The notes: generated by a model not told the origin, from the sequence alone. Counted from the first letter of the stretch, positions 1-9,520 are shown. The stretch is DNA of 64,000 nt from Acinetobacter sp. P8-3-8 (GCF_000214135.1 NZ_AFIE01000012.1:16934-80933), one strand, 5' to 3'. Program-made: numbers and translations.

Positions 1-315
1 GTCCCAACCCGGAACATAAGGCGCGTCAAAGCCATCCATCACACGACTTTTGATAATGATGTCTTTGAGGACTTTATTCACCGCATGACCTAAGTGGATT
101 TGACCATTGGCATATGGAGGGCCGTCATGGAGCACATATTTTTTCTTGCCAATACGCGATGCACGAATCTGCTGATAAATATTGTCGGCATACCACTCTT
201 CTAACCATTTCGCTTCACGTACTGCAAGATTTGCTTTCATTGCAAATTCAGTACCTGGGAGGTTTAGTGTGGCTTTATAATCCACAGCATTTTCAGGAGT
301 TTGCTTATCGCTCAT
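1..315 (-). CDS. ileS: Isoleucyl-tRNA synthetase, N-terminal part (cut by window edge)
   Basis: Charges tRNA-Ile with isoleucine in the cytoplasm. Only the first 105 codons are present, read on the minus strand from an ATG at 315; the frame is open to base 1. The translation begins [20 protein letters not shown] and contains [20 protein letters not shown], the class I aminoacyl-tRNA synthetase HIGH-type signature (here HLGH) preceded by the PPYANG loop typical of IleRS. It follows ribF by 61 bp in the same direction, the usual ribF-ileS(-lspA) order of gammaproteobacteria. The rest of the gene lies outside the window. Confidence 0.96.
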   Translation of the reverse strand, partial: MSDKQTPENAVDYKATLNLPGTEFAMKANLAVREAKWLEEWYADNIYQQIRASRIGKKKYVLHDGPPYANGQIHLGHAVNKVLKDIIIKSRVMDGFDAPYVPGWD

Positions 316-376
316 GCAAGTTGTCATCCAATATTATCAGCACGATTGCTGACACGTTTTACAATAAAAAATTTGA

Positions 377-1378
377 TTAAAAAGGAAACTTGGGGGTGTT
401 TTTGCGAAATTCAAGTAATCGCTCAACATCATCGTCAATTCCTGCTTGAAGTGCTTCAAGCGATGGGTAATTTAATTCGCCGTGTAAATAGTCGAGGAAA
501 GTCACCCGCATTAACAGACCATACAGATTAGCAGAAACATTTGGAAAATGTACTTCTAATCGCCACTCTGGGTGTTCTTGCTGAATTGCAGGACGTGTTC
601 CGACATGACCTGCACCAAATAAAGCATGCTCTTGATAACCAAGGACGCCCGTTTTATGTGGATTTTCTGCTTTCACTTTCGCAGTTAAAGCAGTTGTTTC
701 ACAAATGACTTCAACGCCATAAATTCCGCTTAAACATGGTCTATGACGTCCAACTCGAACATTAATGGTTGGAAAATTCAGTGTACGACCAATTTGATCA
801 CCATATTGCACACGACCAATCATGCTATATGGACGACCGAGTAATTTTGCTGCAAGTGATAAGTCGACTGCTTGAAGAACTTGACGAATTCGAGTTGAAC
901 TGACACGTTCACCATCAAATTCAATGGTATTGAGATTGGTGACGTGAAAGCCGTATTGTTTTAAAAATTCACTATTGCCTTGGCGATCTTTACCAAAATG
1001 GAAGTCATCGCCAAGCACTAAATTTTGTGCATTGAGTTTATTTTTGAGAATGTCGGCAAAATTTTCTGCGCTTAAACTACGGAATTGATTATCAAACTTA
1101 GCAATCGCAATATAGTCGACACCTAACTCAGTTAAATATTCTACTTTTTCTCTGAGTGAACTGATACGAGGCGGCGCTTCATAGCCTTTAAAAAATTCTA
1201 AAGGTTGTGGCTCAAAGATCATCACCAAGGTTTTTAAATGTTGTGTTTGGGCAATCTGTTTGAGTTGTGAAACCATGGCTTGATGTCCCAAATGGACACC
1301 ATCAAAATTGCCAATCGTCACTGCGGTTTTGGGCAATTGAAAATTCGGTGCTAGAGCATTTAGACGTAACAGCTGCAT
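377..1378 (-). CDS. ribF: Bifunctional riboflavin kinase / FAD synthetase
   Basis: Converts riboflavin to FMN and then FAD. The 333-residue protein has the expected two-domain layout. The N-terminal FMN adenylyltransferase half carries TIGNFDGVHLGHQ near residue 22, with the nucleotidyltransferase HxGH motif, and a later SSTRIRQ motif. The C-terminal flavokinase half begins at about residue 182 (GRPYSMIGRV) with the NFPTINV motif. It reads toward ileS 61 bp downstream and is probably cotranscribed with it. The ATG at 1378 is the natural start. Length is slightly above the family norm of about 310. Confidence 0.96.
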   Translation of the reverse strand: MQLLRLNALAPNFQLPKTAVTIGNFDGVHLGHQAMVSQLKQIAQTQHLKTLVMIFEPQPLEFFKGYEAPPRISSLREKVEYLTELGVDYIAIAKFDNQFRSLSAENFADILKNKLNAQNLVLGDDFHFGKDRQGNSEFLKQYGFHVTNLNTIEFDGERVSSTRIRQVLQAVDLSLAAKLLGRPYSMIGRVQYGDQIGRTLNFPTINVRVGRHRPCLSGIYGVEVICETTALTAKVKAENPHKTGVLGYQEHALFGAGHVGTRPAIQQEHPEWRLEVHFPNVSANLYGLLMRVTFLDYLHGELNYPSLEALQAGIDDDVERLLEFRKNTPKFPF

Positions 1379-1584
1379 GATTTCAAAATAAGCTTAAAAT
1401 TTGAAAGGATATATATTGCCATATTCTCACAGTTTCGTCTTTGTTGTTGTGTTTTTATCCAGAAAATTTTATAAAGAATAAACTTTATATCAGTTTTAAT
1501 GATTCATTTTATAATTATAAATCAATTTTATTTATTAAAAGGCGCTCTTATAATCAATTTATCTGCTGAAATGAGGATAAAGCG

Positions 1585-2724
1585 ATGAAAAAGCCATTTT
1601 ACCAACTTGAGCAACCTAAAGATGTGATCCGACAGTTCACGCCCAATTGGTTTACTGTGACTATGGGAACAGGTGTCGTTGCATTGATTTTACCTGAATT
1701 TCCATTTGCTCAAGCATTTTTATGGCAATTGGCAACGTTGCTTTCGCAATTCAACACCTTATTATTTACGACATTTATCATACTCTATATTTTGCGTTGG
1801 TTGATTTATCCTCAAGAAGCAAAGCAGATTTTTTCCCATCCAAGCATGGCATTGTTTTTAGGTGCTATTCCAATGGGTTTAGCGACTGTCATTAATGGCT
1901 TTTTAAAATTTGGACTGACTATTTATGGTGATTTAGCCATTCATATCGCACATATGCTTTGGTTTGCCGATGCAATTTTAGCTGTAGGAATAGGTATTCT
2001 AGTCCCATTTTGTATGTTCAGTAAGCAAGATCATCAATTACATAGTATGACTGCAATGTGGCTATTGCCCATCGTGGCTTGTGAGGTAGCTGCTGCTTCT
2101 GGTGGTTTATTGCTAGCGCATTTAGATGCTGGACAACATGCTGTTGGGATTTTATTTGCAAGTTACATGCTTTGGGGAATGTCTGTTTTGCCTGCATTTG
2201 CCGTTTTAACGATTCTTATGTTGCGTTTAGCGTTACATCAATTACCTAGTAAAGAATTGGCGATTACAGGCTGGTTAGCTTTAGGGCCTATTGGTACAGG
2301 TGCTTTAGCACTTCTCATTTTAGGCGCTCAAGCACCACAAGTTTTGGCAGGGATTCAGTTAGAAGGTTTAGGTCAGCTTTTCCAAAATGCAGGTATCTTG
2401 GCAAGTTTTATTTTACTCGGTTTCGGTGTTTGGTGGTTTGCCATCGCTGTACTAACTACACTTAAACATGCGGTTACAGGCTTACCTTTTAATCTGGGTT
2501 GGTGGGGTTTGACGTTCCCATTGGGTGTATTTACTTTAGCTGTTTTGAATTTAGGTCATCAAATTTATATCAATTTTATTGTTGATGTTGGTTTGGCATT
2601 TGCTACCATTCTAATGATGCTTTGGGTGATGGTAATGACTAAAACCGTCAAAGGCATGTACCAAGGTCATTTGTTCTTTTCTCCTTGTTTAAAGACGTTA
2701 TTGGAGCGTGAGCAACAAAGTTAA
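1585..2724 (+). CDS. TDT-family (TehA/SLAC1/Mae1-like) transporter
   Basis: A 379-residue integral membrane protein with about ten hydrophobic segments. It opens with FTPNWFTVTMGTGVVALIL, the signature start of the tellurite-resistance/dicarboxylate transporter (TDT) family, which includes Mae1-type malate carriers and SLAC1-type anion channels. It also shows HIAHMLWFADA and LGWWGLTFPLGVFTLA, both typical of the family. The substrate cannot be read from sequence; a C4-dicarboxylate, sulfite or another anion is possible. An AGGA ribosome site lies before the ATG, and a hairpin terminator follows directly. It appears monocistronic. Confidence 0.85.
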   Translation: MKKPFYQLEQPKDVIRQFTPNWFTVTMGTGVVALILPEFPFAQAFLWQLATLLSQFNTLLFTTFIILYILRWLIYPQEAKQIFSHPSMALFLGAIPMGLATVINGFLKFGLTIYGDLAIHIAHMLWFADAILAVGIGILVPFCMFSKQDHQLHSMTAMWLLPIVACEVAAASGGLLLAHLDAGQHAVGILFASYMLWGMSVLPAFAVLTILMLRLALHQLPSKELAITGWLALGPIGTGALALLILGAQAPQVLAGIQLEGLGQLFQNAGILASFILLGFGVWWFAIAVLTTLKHAVTGLPFNLGWWGLTFPLGVFTLAVLNLGHQIYINFIVDVGLAFATILMMLWVMVMTKTVKGMYQGHLFFSPCLKTLLEREQQS

Positions 2725-2743
2725 AAGTTGAAAAGTGATGAAT

Positions 2744-2772
2744 AACCCAATCGAATATGATTGGGTTTTTTA
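2744..2772 (+). terminator. Rho-independent terminator of the TDT transporter gene
   Basis: Stem AACCCAATC (2744-2752) pairs with GATTGGGTT (2759-2767) around a six-base loop and runs into a T-tract. It sits 20 bp after the transporter stop codon. Confidence 0.85.
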
Positions 2773-2921
2773 TTGTTAATTTATTGATATTTTATGAAAT
2801 ATTGTGCAATTTCAGTCACAATACTTTGGATAAGTTGTTTTTCAATTTGTACGCTCAGGCGTACATCAATTTAGGTCTTTTACGGCTAGAACAAAGTTGC
2901 CGATTTTCCTATGATAGAAAC

Positions 2922-3040
2922 ATAGAGAACAGGATGTTCCAGATAAAAATAACAAGATATAGCAATGGAGTGAAGGTACGACAGGAGTTATACCTCAGGT
3001 ACGAATACGAAAAAGCCCGACAGGATGTCGGGCTTTTTTT
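2922..3040 (+). ncRNA. Candidate small RNA with its own terminator
   Basis: No convincing gene occupies 2773-3090, yet this stretch ends in a strong intrinsic terminator: stem AAAAGCCCGACA (3011-3022) with TGTCGGGCTTTT (3026-3037) and a T-tract to 3040. A possible promoter precedes it: TAGAAC (2887-2892), 17 bp, TATGAT (2910-2915), giving a transcript of about 119 nt from near 2922. Inside lie a small hairpin (GAACA-gga-TGTTC, 2927-2939) and the palindrome TACCTCAGGTA (2991-3001). The preceding gene already has its own terminator, so this terminator needs another transcript. The start is an estimate and I do not recognise the family. Confidence 0.45.
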
Positions 3041-3089
3041 ATTCGGCGATTATTTCATTCTGAAGCAATTGATATTCATATCAAAATGT

Positions 3090-3116
3090 TAAAAAAAAGC
3101 AGCCTTTCGGCTGCTC
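3090..3116 (-). terminator. Terminator of the uracil permease gene
   Basis: On the minus strand AGCAGCC-GAAA-GGCTGCT (3098-3115) is followed by eight T residues. It lies 22 bp beyond the permease stop codon. Confidence 0.85.
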
Positions 3117-3137
3117 TAAAGTGATCTTTGCTTTTTA

Positions 3138-4472
3138 TTATGATTTATCTTTTAAGCTAAAGAACCAGTTGAGAATTAGTGCTACAAATGTTGCGGTACC
3201 AATACCACCTAAGTTGAAATCACCAAATTGTAAAGCAAAATCACCTGTTCCTAAAATGATCGTTACTGCCGCAACCATCAAGTTTTTGTTTTTAGAAAAA
3301 TCGACTTTATTTTCAATCCAGATTTTCGCACCTGCAATGGTAATCAAACCGAATACCACAATAGAAGCACCCGTTAAAATTGCCGTTGGAATGGTATGAA
3401 TGATTGCACCAAATTTAGGTGAAAAACCTAAAAAGATTGCGAAAACACCTGCAACAACGAAAACAATCGTAGAGTAAACACGTGTTACCGCCATGACACC
3501 AATGTTTTCACCATAAGTGGTCATTCCCGGAGCACCAACACCACCTGAAAGTGTTGTTGCAATACCATCTGCAACAAACGCTTTACCAATCTGCGGGTCT
3601 AAGTTTTCACCTGTCATTGCGCTGACAGCTTTGATATGACCTAAATTTTCAGCCACTAAAATCAATGCAATCGGGGCAATAATCAACATTGCGTTAACAT
3701 CAAACACAGGAGAGTGAAAGGTTGGAAGACCGAACCAAGCCGCTTCTTGGATGGGTGCAAAATTAATTGGGGTACCATTTCCCATCACATTCGAAACAAT
3801 AAAATAGACCAGATAAGCCAGTAACAAGCCAACCAATAAAAGTAAGCGTTGTAATAAACCTTTGGTGAAGACTGCGATTGAACCCATGCACAGTACAGTG
3901 ACCAAAGCCATCCACATATTAAAGTTATTACCAGCAACGCCTTTAACAGTAACAGGGGCGAGGTTTAAACCAATGATCATGACCACAGCACCTGTCACGA
4001 CAGGTGGCATAAGCTTTTCGATCCATTTGGTGCCTGTCGCCATCACAATAAAACCAAAAATTGTGTATAGCACACCACACGCCATGATGCCGCCAGCAGC
4101 ATGCGCAATGTTAAGGTTTGGGGCGCCTGTACCAGATGCAGCATAGCCCGTTGCAGCAATCACCACACCAATAAATGCGAAACTTGAGCCTAAATAACTA
4201 GGAACACGACCACCTGTGACGATAAAGAACAAGATGGTACAAATCCCTGACATTAAAATAGCAAGGTTTGGATCGAAGCCCATTAAAAATGGCGCTAAAA
4301 CAGTTGCACCAAACATGGCAAAAGCATGCTGAATGCCTAGAACGATGCTTTGCGCAGGCGGTAGATATTCATTGGTTCCGACAGGTCGTGAATCGATGCT
4401 ACCTGTGTATGGACGCCATTTAGGAAACCAGTTGGACATAAAATAAGCACATAAAAAACAAATTGCGCACAT
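3138..4472 (-). CDS. uraA: NCS2-family uracil/xanthine permease (UraA-like)
   Basis: A proton-coupled nucleobase transporter of the inner membrane. The protein has about 12-14 hydrophobic segments, the family motif LVAENLGHIKAVSAMTGENL and GGVGAPGMTTYGENIGVMAVTRVYS, matching UraA-type uracil permeases. The frame stays open up to a TTG at 4565, but that TTG belongs to a likely -35 element. The ATG at 4472 has AAAGAG four bases upstream and gives 444 residues. An ATG at 4439 (MSNWFPKWRPYTG) is the next choice and may be the conserved family start, though it has no clear ribosome site. Uracil is preferred over xanthine on overall resemblance only. Confidence 0.85.
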   Translation of the reverse strand: MCAICFLCAYFMSNWFPKWRPYTGSIDSRPVGTNEYLPPAQSIVLGIQHAFAMFGATVLAPFLMGFDPNLAILMSGICTILFFIVTGGRVPSYLGSSFAFIGVVIAATGYAASGTGAPNLNIAHAAGGIMACGVLYTIFGFIVMATGTKWIEKLMPPVVTGAVVMIIGLNLAPVTVKGVAGNNFNMWMALVTVLCMGSIAVFTKGLLQRLLLLVGLLLAYLVYFIVSNVMGNGTPINFAPIQEAAWFGLPTFHSPVFDVNAMLIIAPIALILVAENLGHIKAVSAMTGENLDPQIGKAFVADGIATTLSGGVGAPGMTTYGENIGVMAVTRVYSTIVFVVAGVFAIFLGFSPKFGAIIHTIPTAILTGASIVVFGLITIAGAKIWIENKVDFSKNKNLMVAAVTIILGTGDFALQFGDFNLGGIGTATFVALILNWFFSLKDKS

Positions 4473-4537
4473 GATACTCTTTATTGTTTTAAGTTTTAAA
4501 CACTTTGGTAAAACTAAAGGTTTGCATTTATTAAGAA

Positions 4538-4568
4538 TAACGTTTGTTTTATACCGTTTGGTCAAATA
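4538..4568 (-). promoter_or_regulatory. Possible promoter of uracil permease
   Basis: Read on the minus strand, TTGACC (4560-4565) is followed after about 19 bp by TTATTC. The -35 is good and the -10 is weak. It would place the transcription start inside the upstream extension of the open frame, which argues for the shorter protein. Confidence 0.3.
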
Positions 4569-4709
4569 ATGAAATTGTGTAAGTTTGTAAAATCAAAGTA
4601 TTAAAAAATGTAAATCGAGGAATTGTTCATAATTAAATATTTTGCAATTGATTAATTTTTTTTATTCATTATTAATGAGGAAAATAAAATTATTGACAGG
4701 GTCGACATT

Positions 4710-4746
4710 TTTTAAAAAATGGAGGAAATACTGCCATATTCCTCCA
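4710..4746 (-). terminator. Terminator of ppc
   Basis: On the minus strand TGGAGGAA (4739-4746) pairs with TTCCTCCA (4720-4727) and is followed by TTTTTT. It begins 18 bp after the ppc stop codon. Confidence 0.8.
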
Positions 4747-4764
4747 CCATTAAAAAACAACAAT

Positions 4765-7455
4765 TTAACCCGTATTACGTAAGCCTGCGGCAATACCTGC
4801 AATACTGACCATTAATGCATGATCCACAGGTGTATGCTCTGCTTGACGTTCTGCCAAATAAGCACGACGACGCTTCATCAATTCAGCTTGTAATAAGTGC
4901 AAAGGTAATAAATACGGTTTACGTACTTTCATCGCTTGATCAAGCACCTCATTTGAACTTAAAAGTTTAGATTCACCTTTCATTGCCAATAAGGTTTGTA
5001 CAGCATCATGTAAGCGTTGACGTAATTCAGCACCTAAAACTTTTAAATCCTCATCATTGGTCAGGTGCGATTCATAGTAAAGTGCGATATTCGAATCGGC
5101 TTTAGACAATACCATTTCCAACATATCAATCAAGGTTTGGAAATACGGCCATTCTGTTAGCATTTCATCTAAAACGGCTTTTTGACCTTGATCGATCACT
5201 TGGTTAATCGCAGCACCTGTGCCTAACCATGCTGGCAGCATCAAACGAATTTGTGTCCAAGCAAAAACCCAAGGAATAGCACGTAGAGATTCAATACCAC
5301 CACTGACTTTACGCTTTGCAGGACGTGAACCTAGTGGCAACATTTGTAACTCAAGCTCAGGCGTCACTGTACGTAAGTATTTCACAAAATGAGGATTTTC
5401 ACGCACCGTTTGGCGATACACTTTGACAGATAAATCAGTCATGGTATGCATCAAATCTCGCCATTCTTGTTTCGGGGTAGGCGGTGGTAATAAGGTCGCT
5501 TCAAGTGTTGCAGCAGTATAAATTTCCAAGTTCTGCAAAGCGATTTCTTCTAAACCAAACTTAAAGCGGATCATTTCGCCTTGTTCTGTTACACGAATTG
5601 CACCTGAAATAGAACCCGGTGGTTGTGAGAACAAAGCTTGCTGTGTAGGCGCACCACCACGACTGATTGAACCACCACGACCGTGGAATAGGGTCAATTG
5701 CACGCCGTGTTGTTTGGCAATTGCAGTCAATTCTTCTTGCGCACGATATTGTGCCCAATTGGCAGACATGAATCCTGCATCTTTGGCAGAGTCAGAATAA
5801 CCAATCATGACTTCGTGTTTACCTTGAATATGCTGTTTATACCAATGCATATTGAATAAGGTCTGCATGGTATTGGCAGCACCATCCAAGTCTTTTAAGG
5901 TCTCAAACAAAGGGACTACACGTAGCGGATGTTCAATACCTGCTTCTTTTTGCAATAACAATACAGCTAAAATGTCACTTGGATATTCCGCCATCGAAAT
6001 AATATAAGCGCCCAAGCTTTCTTTTGGCTGTTCTGCCAGAGTACGCATCGTTGCAAAAACTTCTTGAACATCAGGATGTTCAATCAAACTACCTACAGGC
6101 TCATTTAAGTGTTTTGGTAATAACGGACGTTTGCTTTGTAACTCTTGCAATAAGAAGTTTTGACGGGCTTGTTCTGTCCACGTTTCAAAATTCCCCAGTC
6201 CTAAATATTCTGTAATTGCTGAAATCGCTTGGCGATGACGACCTGATTCTTGTCGAATATCCAGTTTCAATAATTCGATACCAAAGCAATTCACACGATA
6301 AATAAAGTCGAGTAATTTGCCATTGGCAATTTCAGGAAGATTACAAGCCATCAATGAGCGATAGCAAAGGAGAAGTGGTTGTAATAATTCATCTTTATGA
6401 CGAATAATTAAACTACGATCTACCTCAGAATGTAAGCCACGTAATTTATCAGTCAACCATTGACGAGTTGCTTTTAAGCGTTCACGGGTTGCACGTAGAT
6501 ATTCACGATAAGGCTCAGGATGTTGATAGCCTAAAGCTTGCACCAATTCATTCGAACAGGCTTCGATCGAAAGCTCCCAACGCAGATCTTCGATGTCATG
6601 GACATACAAATCTGTTGCTTTCCAACGAGATAACCAAAGCACTTCTTGGGTAATGCTGTGCGTCACATTTGGATTACCATCACGGTCACCACCCATCCAA
6701 GAGGCAAAGCGGATTGGTGAAATATCTAATGGTAAGGTTTTATCGCAATTGTCTTGTACCAAATCATCCAATTCACGAATGAACTTCGGTACGGCATTCC
6801 ACAAAGTTTGCTCAATGGTGGTAAAGCCCCATTTAGCTTCATCAATCGGTGTTGGACGATGTTGGCGAATTTCATCGGTTTGCCATGCAGAACAGATCAG
6901 TTGTTTTAAATCTGTTAGTACGTCAGCACGTTGTTTAGGGGTGAGTTTTTGTTGATCAAAAGTCGAAAGACAATTGTTAATACCATCATATTTTTGAATT
7001 AAAGTACGACGACTCACTTCCGTTGGATGTGCTGTGAGTACCAATTCAATTTTGAGTTCACAAATTTGCTTATATAAGGTTTCTGCTGAAATATTTTGAT
7101 CTTTAAATTTTGAAAATAAATGATCAAGTACATTTGGAGATGGGGCATTTTCATCAAATTCGCTTTGGCGACGACTGCGTACCACATGATATTGCTCAGC
7201 AATATTGGCGAAGTTTAAGAAATGTGAAAATGCACGAGTAAGCGGCAGAATCTCGTCATCTTTTAAATTTAAAAAAAGTTGTTCAAGTTGTTTTTCTGCT
7301 TCAACTTGACCATCTCTTGCGCCTTTACCTAAAGCACGAATCTGTTCAATTTGATTAAACAAATCTTGTCCTGCATGTTCCTTTAAGGTTTCACCTAAAA
7401 GATTTCCGAGTAAGCGCACGTCCTCACGCAGCGGAGCATCAATTTGTTGAACCAT
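4765..7455 (-). CDS. ppc: Phosphoenolpyruvate carboxylase
   Basis: Anaplerotic enzyme that carboxylates phosphoenolpyruvate to oxaloacetate for the TCA cycle. The 896-residue length is full for bacterial PEPC. Visible family motifs include VLTAHPTEVSRR, holding the catalytic histidine near residue 140, the WMGGDRDGNPNVT segment, GYSDSAKDAGFMSA, LFHGRGGSISRGGAP and the C-terminal AGLRNTG. A GGGAGAG ribosome site precedes the ATG at 7455. It stands alone, with its own promoter and terminator. Confidence 0.98.
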   Translation of the reverse strand: MVQQIDAPLREDVRLLGNLLGETLKEHAGQDLFNQIEQIRALGKGARDGQVEAEKQLEQLFLNLKDDEILPLTRAFSHFLNFANIAEQYHVVRSRRQSEFDENAPSPNVLDHLFSKFKDQNISAETLYKQICELKIELVLTAHPTEVSRRTLIQKYDGINNCLSTFDQQKLTPKQRADVLTDLKQLICSAWQTDEIRQHRPTPIDEAKWGFTTIEQTLWNAVPKFIRELDDLVQDNCDKTLPLDISPIRFASWMGGDRDGNPNVTHSITQEVLWLSRWKATDLYVHDIEDLRWELSIEACSNELVQALGYQHPEPYREYLRATRERLKATRQWLTDKLRGLHSEVDRSLIIRHKDELLQPLLLCYRSLMACNLPEIANGKLLDFIYRVNCFGIELLKLDIRQESGRHRQAISAITEYLGLGNFETWTEQARQNFLLQELQSKRPLLPKHLNEPVGSLIEHPDVQEVFATMRTLAEQPKESLGAYIISMAEYPSDILAVLLLQKEAGIEHPLRVVPLFETLKDLDGAANTMQTLFNMHWYKQHIQGKHEVMIGYSDSAKDAGFMSANWAQYRAQEELTAIAKQHGVQLTLFHGRGGSISRGGAPTQQALFSQPPGSISGAIRVTEQGEMIRFKFGLEEIALQNLEIYTAATLEATLLPPPTPKQEWRDLMHTMTDLSVKVYRQTVRENPHFVKYLRTVTPELELQMLPLGSRPAKRKVSGGIESLRAIPWVFAWTQIRLMLPAWLGTGAAINQVIDQGQKAVLDEMLTEWPYFQTLIDMLEMVLSKADSNIALYYESHLTNDEDLKVLGAELRQRLHDAVQTLLAMKGESKLLSSNEVLDQAMKVRKPYLLPLHLLQAELMKRRRAYLAERQAEHTPVDHALMVSIAGIAAGLRNTG

Positions 7456-7484
7456 TTTGTCACTCTCCCATTCTTGTTATTTCG

Positions 7485-7512
7485 ACTATAACGTGATTCC
7501 TTCACAATCCAA
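7485..7512 (-). promoter_or_regulatory. Likely sigma-70 promoter of ppc
   Basis: On the minus strand TTGGAT (7507-7512), a 16-bp spacer and TATAGT (7485-7490) lie about 30 bp upstream of the ppc start codon. The spacer itself contains a short palindrome, GTGAaggaaTCAC. Confidence 0.5.
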
Positions 7513-7623
7513 GAGGCTTCCTACAAAAGTATGTAAATGACTGTGCAAGAAGAATACATGACTTGATTTTGATCGAGGTATATCGAGTATGCCTGAAACA
7601 AGAAAGCGCTATTATTTAGTTTT

Positions 7624-8253
7624 TTAATACTGTGGCTGAGCTTTATATTTCATCATAAATAGTTCAATACTTTCCAAAATAATCTGCTGCTTCTCTTGCG
7701 CTGTAGGGGGCTGGCGAATACCCAATAGCACTTCGTGGTGCCGAATACCCAGCAATAGCGATAAAATCAAATTAATTTGTTTTTCAATATCATCAGGTTG
7801 AATGAATTTAAACTGTGTTGCTTGTTCAAAAAAGTCTTGCCATACATCACACATGCGCTGATGTGACACATTATAAAACTGCATGGCTAAAGGGTTTTGT
7901 TCGGCTGCGAGTTCCAATAATAAATGTTCAAGCTTAATTGCTTCAGGCAAATTAATGATATGCAATGCCAATTCACACACTTGATAAAAATGTGTCTGAA
8001 AATCGCTATTTGCATTCAGCCTAATAAGGCTAGCATTGATCGTTTTTTCACAGGTTGCTTCTATGGCACAACTAAATAACGTTTCTTTGTCTTGAAAATG
8101 GTTATATACCGTGAGTTTAGTCACGCCTGCTTCTTTGGCGATTTGGTTCATACTCGAACCATGATAACCCAGTTTAAGAAACAACTTTTTAGCTGCTTCT
8201 AAAATATGTTTACGCTTTTCTAAGTCCTTTGGACGCCCAACAGTTGTTTGCAC
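7624..8253 (-). CDS. TetR-family repressor, divergent from RND efflux operon
   Basis: DNA-binding regulator of about 209 residues. The N-terminal helix-turn-helix is clear: HILEAAKKLFLKLGYHGSSM followed by NQIAKEAGVTKLTVYNHFQD, the standard TetR recognition-helix pattern. The C-terminal part is a ligand-binding domain with no recognisable ligand. The frame is open to a TTG at 8265, but the GTG at 8253 is preferred because GGAA lies six bases upstream of it. It is divergent from the efflux genes across a 149-bp region with an inverted repeat, so local repression of the pump is likely (inference). Confidence 0.85.
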   Translation of the reverse strand: MQTTVGRPKDLEKRKHILEAAKKLFLKLGYHGSSMNQIAKEAGVTKLTVYNHFQDKETLFSCAIEATCEKTINASLIRLNANSDFQTHFYQVCELALHIINLPEAIKLEHLLLELAAEQNPLAMQFYNVSHQRMCDVWQDFFEQATQFKFIQPDDIEKQINLILSLLLGIRHHEVLLGIRQPPTAQEKQQIILESIELFMMKYKAQPQY

Positions 8254-8323
8254 GATTATTTCCAAAAAAAGAAAAATAAGTCATTTACACAATAGATCGT
8301 TCTCAATTAGTGTACCATGCAGT

Positions 8324-8353
8324 ATATTAATTAAAAATTAACCAAATTAATAT
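8324..8353. promoter_or_regulatory. Inverted repeat, candidate TetR operator for the efflux operon
   Basis: ATATTAATT (8324-8332) and AATTAATAT (8345-8353) form a perfect inverted repeat with a 12-bp centre in the gap between the divergent TetR and efflux genes. The position suits a shared operator. The sequence is entirely A/T at the arms, so chance cannot be excluded. Confidence 0.45.
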
Positions 8354-8402
8354 CCCAACGCTATTTTGCCTGAAAAAGTGCATTTGAATAAGAGCTTTGC
8401 GT

Positions 8403-9518
8403 ATGAGTATTTCAAAATCAGCTGTGATCAGCTTGCTTATTGTGTCGAGTGTGACGCTTTGGGGGTGCAGTAAGCCAGCACCTGAAACAGAACAAATTCC
8501 TTTTGTTATGGTAACTCAACCTGCGACTTCACTTGAAGATCAAAAAAGTTATGCAGGAGATGTACAAGCTCGGCAGCAAACTGCACTTGCATTTCGTGTG
8601 GGTGGGCAAATTACTGACCGTTATGTCGATGTCGGTGATCGAGTCAAAGTTGGGCAAGTTTTAGCAAAATTAGATGTTAAAGATGCCCAGTTACAGCTGA
8701 ACTCTGCCAAGGCTCAACTTGAAAGTGCTCAATCTGCTGCCAAAGTTGCCGCAGATGAATTAAAACGTTTTCAGCAATTATTGCCAATCAATGCAGTCAG
8801 TCGTTCGCAATACGATGCAGTTAAAAATCAATATGATTCGGCAAATGCAGCATTGAAACAAGCTCAGTCCAACTATGACGTATCCTCAAATCAAACAGGA
8901 TATAACCAGTTAGTTGCCAATAAGAATGGTGTAATTACCCAGCGTAATATTGAAGTTGGACAAGTGATTTCAGCAGGACAAGCAGCGTATCAACTCGCAA
9001 TTGATGGTGACAGAGAAGTGGTGATTGGTGTGCCTGAACAAGCGATTGCTGACATTAAAGTAGGGCAAAGTGCATGGATTACCTTGTGGTCTAAACCACA
9101 AGATAAATTTGCTGCTTATGTCAGAGAGATTTCACCTGCGGCAGATCAGTCGCGTACGTTTAGTGTCAAAGTAGCGTTAAAAGAAGGGCAGTCTGTGATT
9201 CAACTTGGACAGAGTGCACGGGTTTTCTTTAATCAAAATATTCAAAATGTATTGAGCATTCCTTTATCCAGTGTTTCTGCGACCAATAAACAAGCTTATA
9301 TTTGGGTGGTCAATTCTGATCAACGTATTCATAAAGTTGCTGTAACTTTGGGGGCGTATGGTCGTGATAGTGTGCCTATCCTCAGTGGTTTACAGGCAGG
9401 GCAGTGGGTGGTTGTTGGTGGTGTACATTTGCTTCGAGAAAAACAAAAAATTAATCCGATTGACCATGAAAATCGTGCTGTAAAAATTTCTGCTAGCCCT
9501 GTTAAAGCAGGAGGTTAA
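8403..9518 (+). CDS. RND efflux periplasmic adaptor lipoprotein (HlyD/MFP family)
   Basis: Membrane-fusion subunit linking an inner-membrane RND pump to an outer-membrane channel. The first 23 residues form a lipoprotein signal ending in the lipobox LWGC. The mature protein has a biotinyl-lipoyl half motif (GGQITDRYVDVGDRVKVGQV near residue 67), a long coiled-coil hairpin (about 95-155), a second lipoyl half (NGVITQRNIEVGQVISAG) and beta-barrel domains. The ATG at 8403 is preferred over the TTG at 8397. It sits 2 bp before the RND gene with no outer-membrane factor nearby, so a shared TolC-like channel is presumed. Confidence 0.92.
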   Translation: MSISKSAVISLLIVSSVTLWGCSKPAPETEQIPFVMVTQPATSLEDQKSYAGDVQARQQTALAFRVGGQITDRYVDVGDRVKVGQVLAKLDVKDAQLQLNSAKAQLESAQSAAKVAADELKRFQQLLPINAVSRSQYDAVKNQYDSANAALKQAQSNYDVSSNQTGYNQLVANKNGVITQRNIEVGQVISAGQAAYQLAIDGDREVVIGVPEQAIADIKVGQSAWITLWSKPQDKFAAYVREISPAADQSRTFSVKVALKEGQSVIQLGQSARVFFNQNIQNVLSIPLSSVSATNKQAYIWVVNSDQRIHKVAVTLGAYGRDSVPILSGLQAGQWVVVGGVHLLREKQKINPIDHENRAVKISASPVKAGG

Positions 9519-9520
9519 AT

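Noticed and set aside
114-531. Plus-strand open frames over the ileS start and ribF end
   Set aside because: They are antisense to well-supported ileS and ribF codons and show no ribosome site or known motif.
2757-3092. A 111-codon plus-strand frame across the candidate small RNA and two terminators
   Set aside because: It begins inside a terminator stem, runs through another, and has no coding character. A structured RNA explains the region better.
8324-8353. Treating the A/T inverted repeat as a proven TetR operator
   Set aside because: The arms are entirely A/T in an A+T-rich genome. It is kept as a candidate only.
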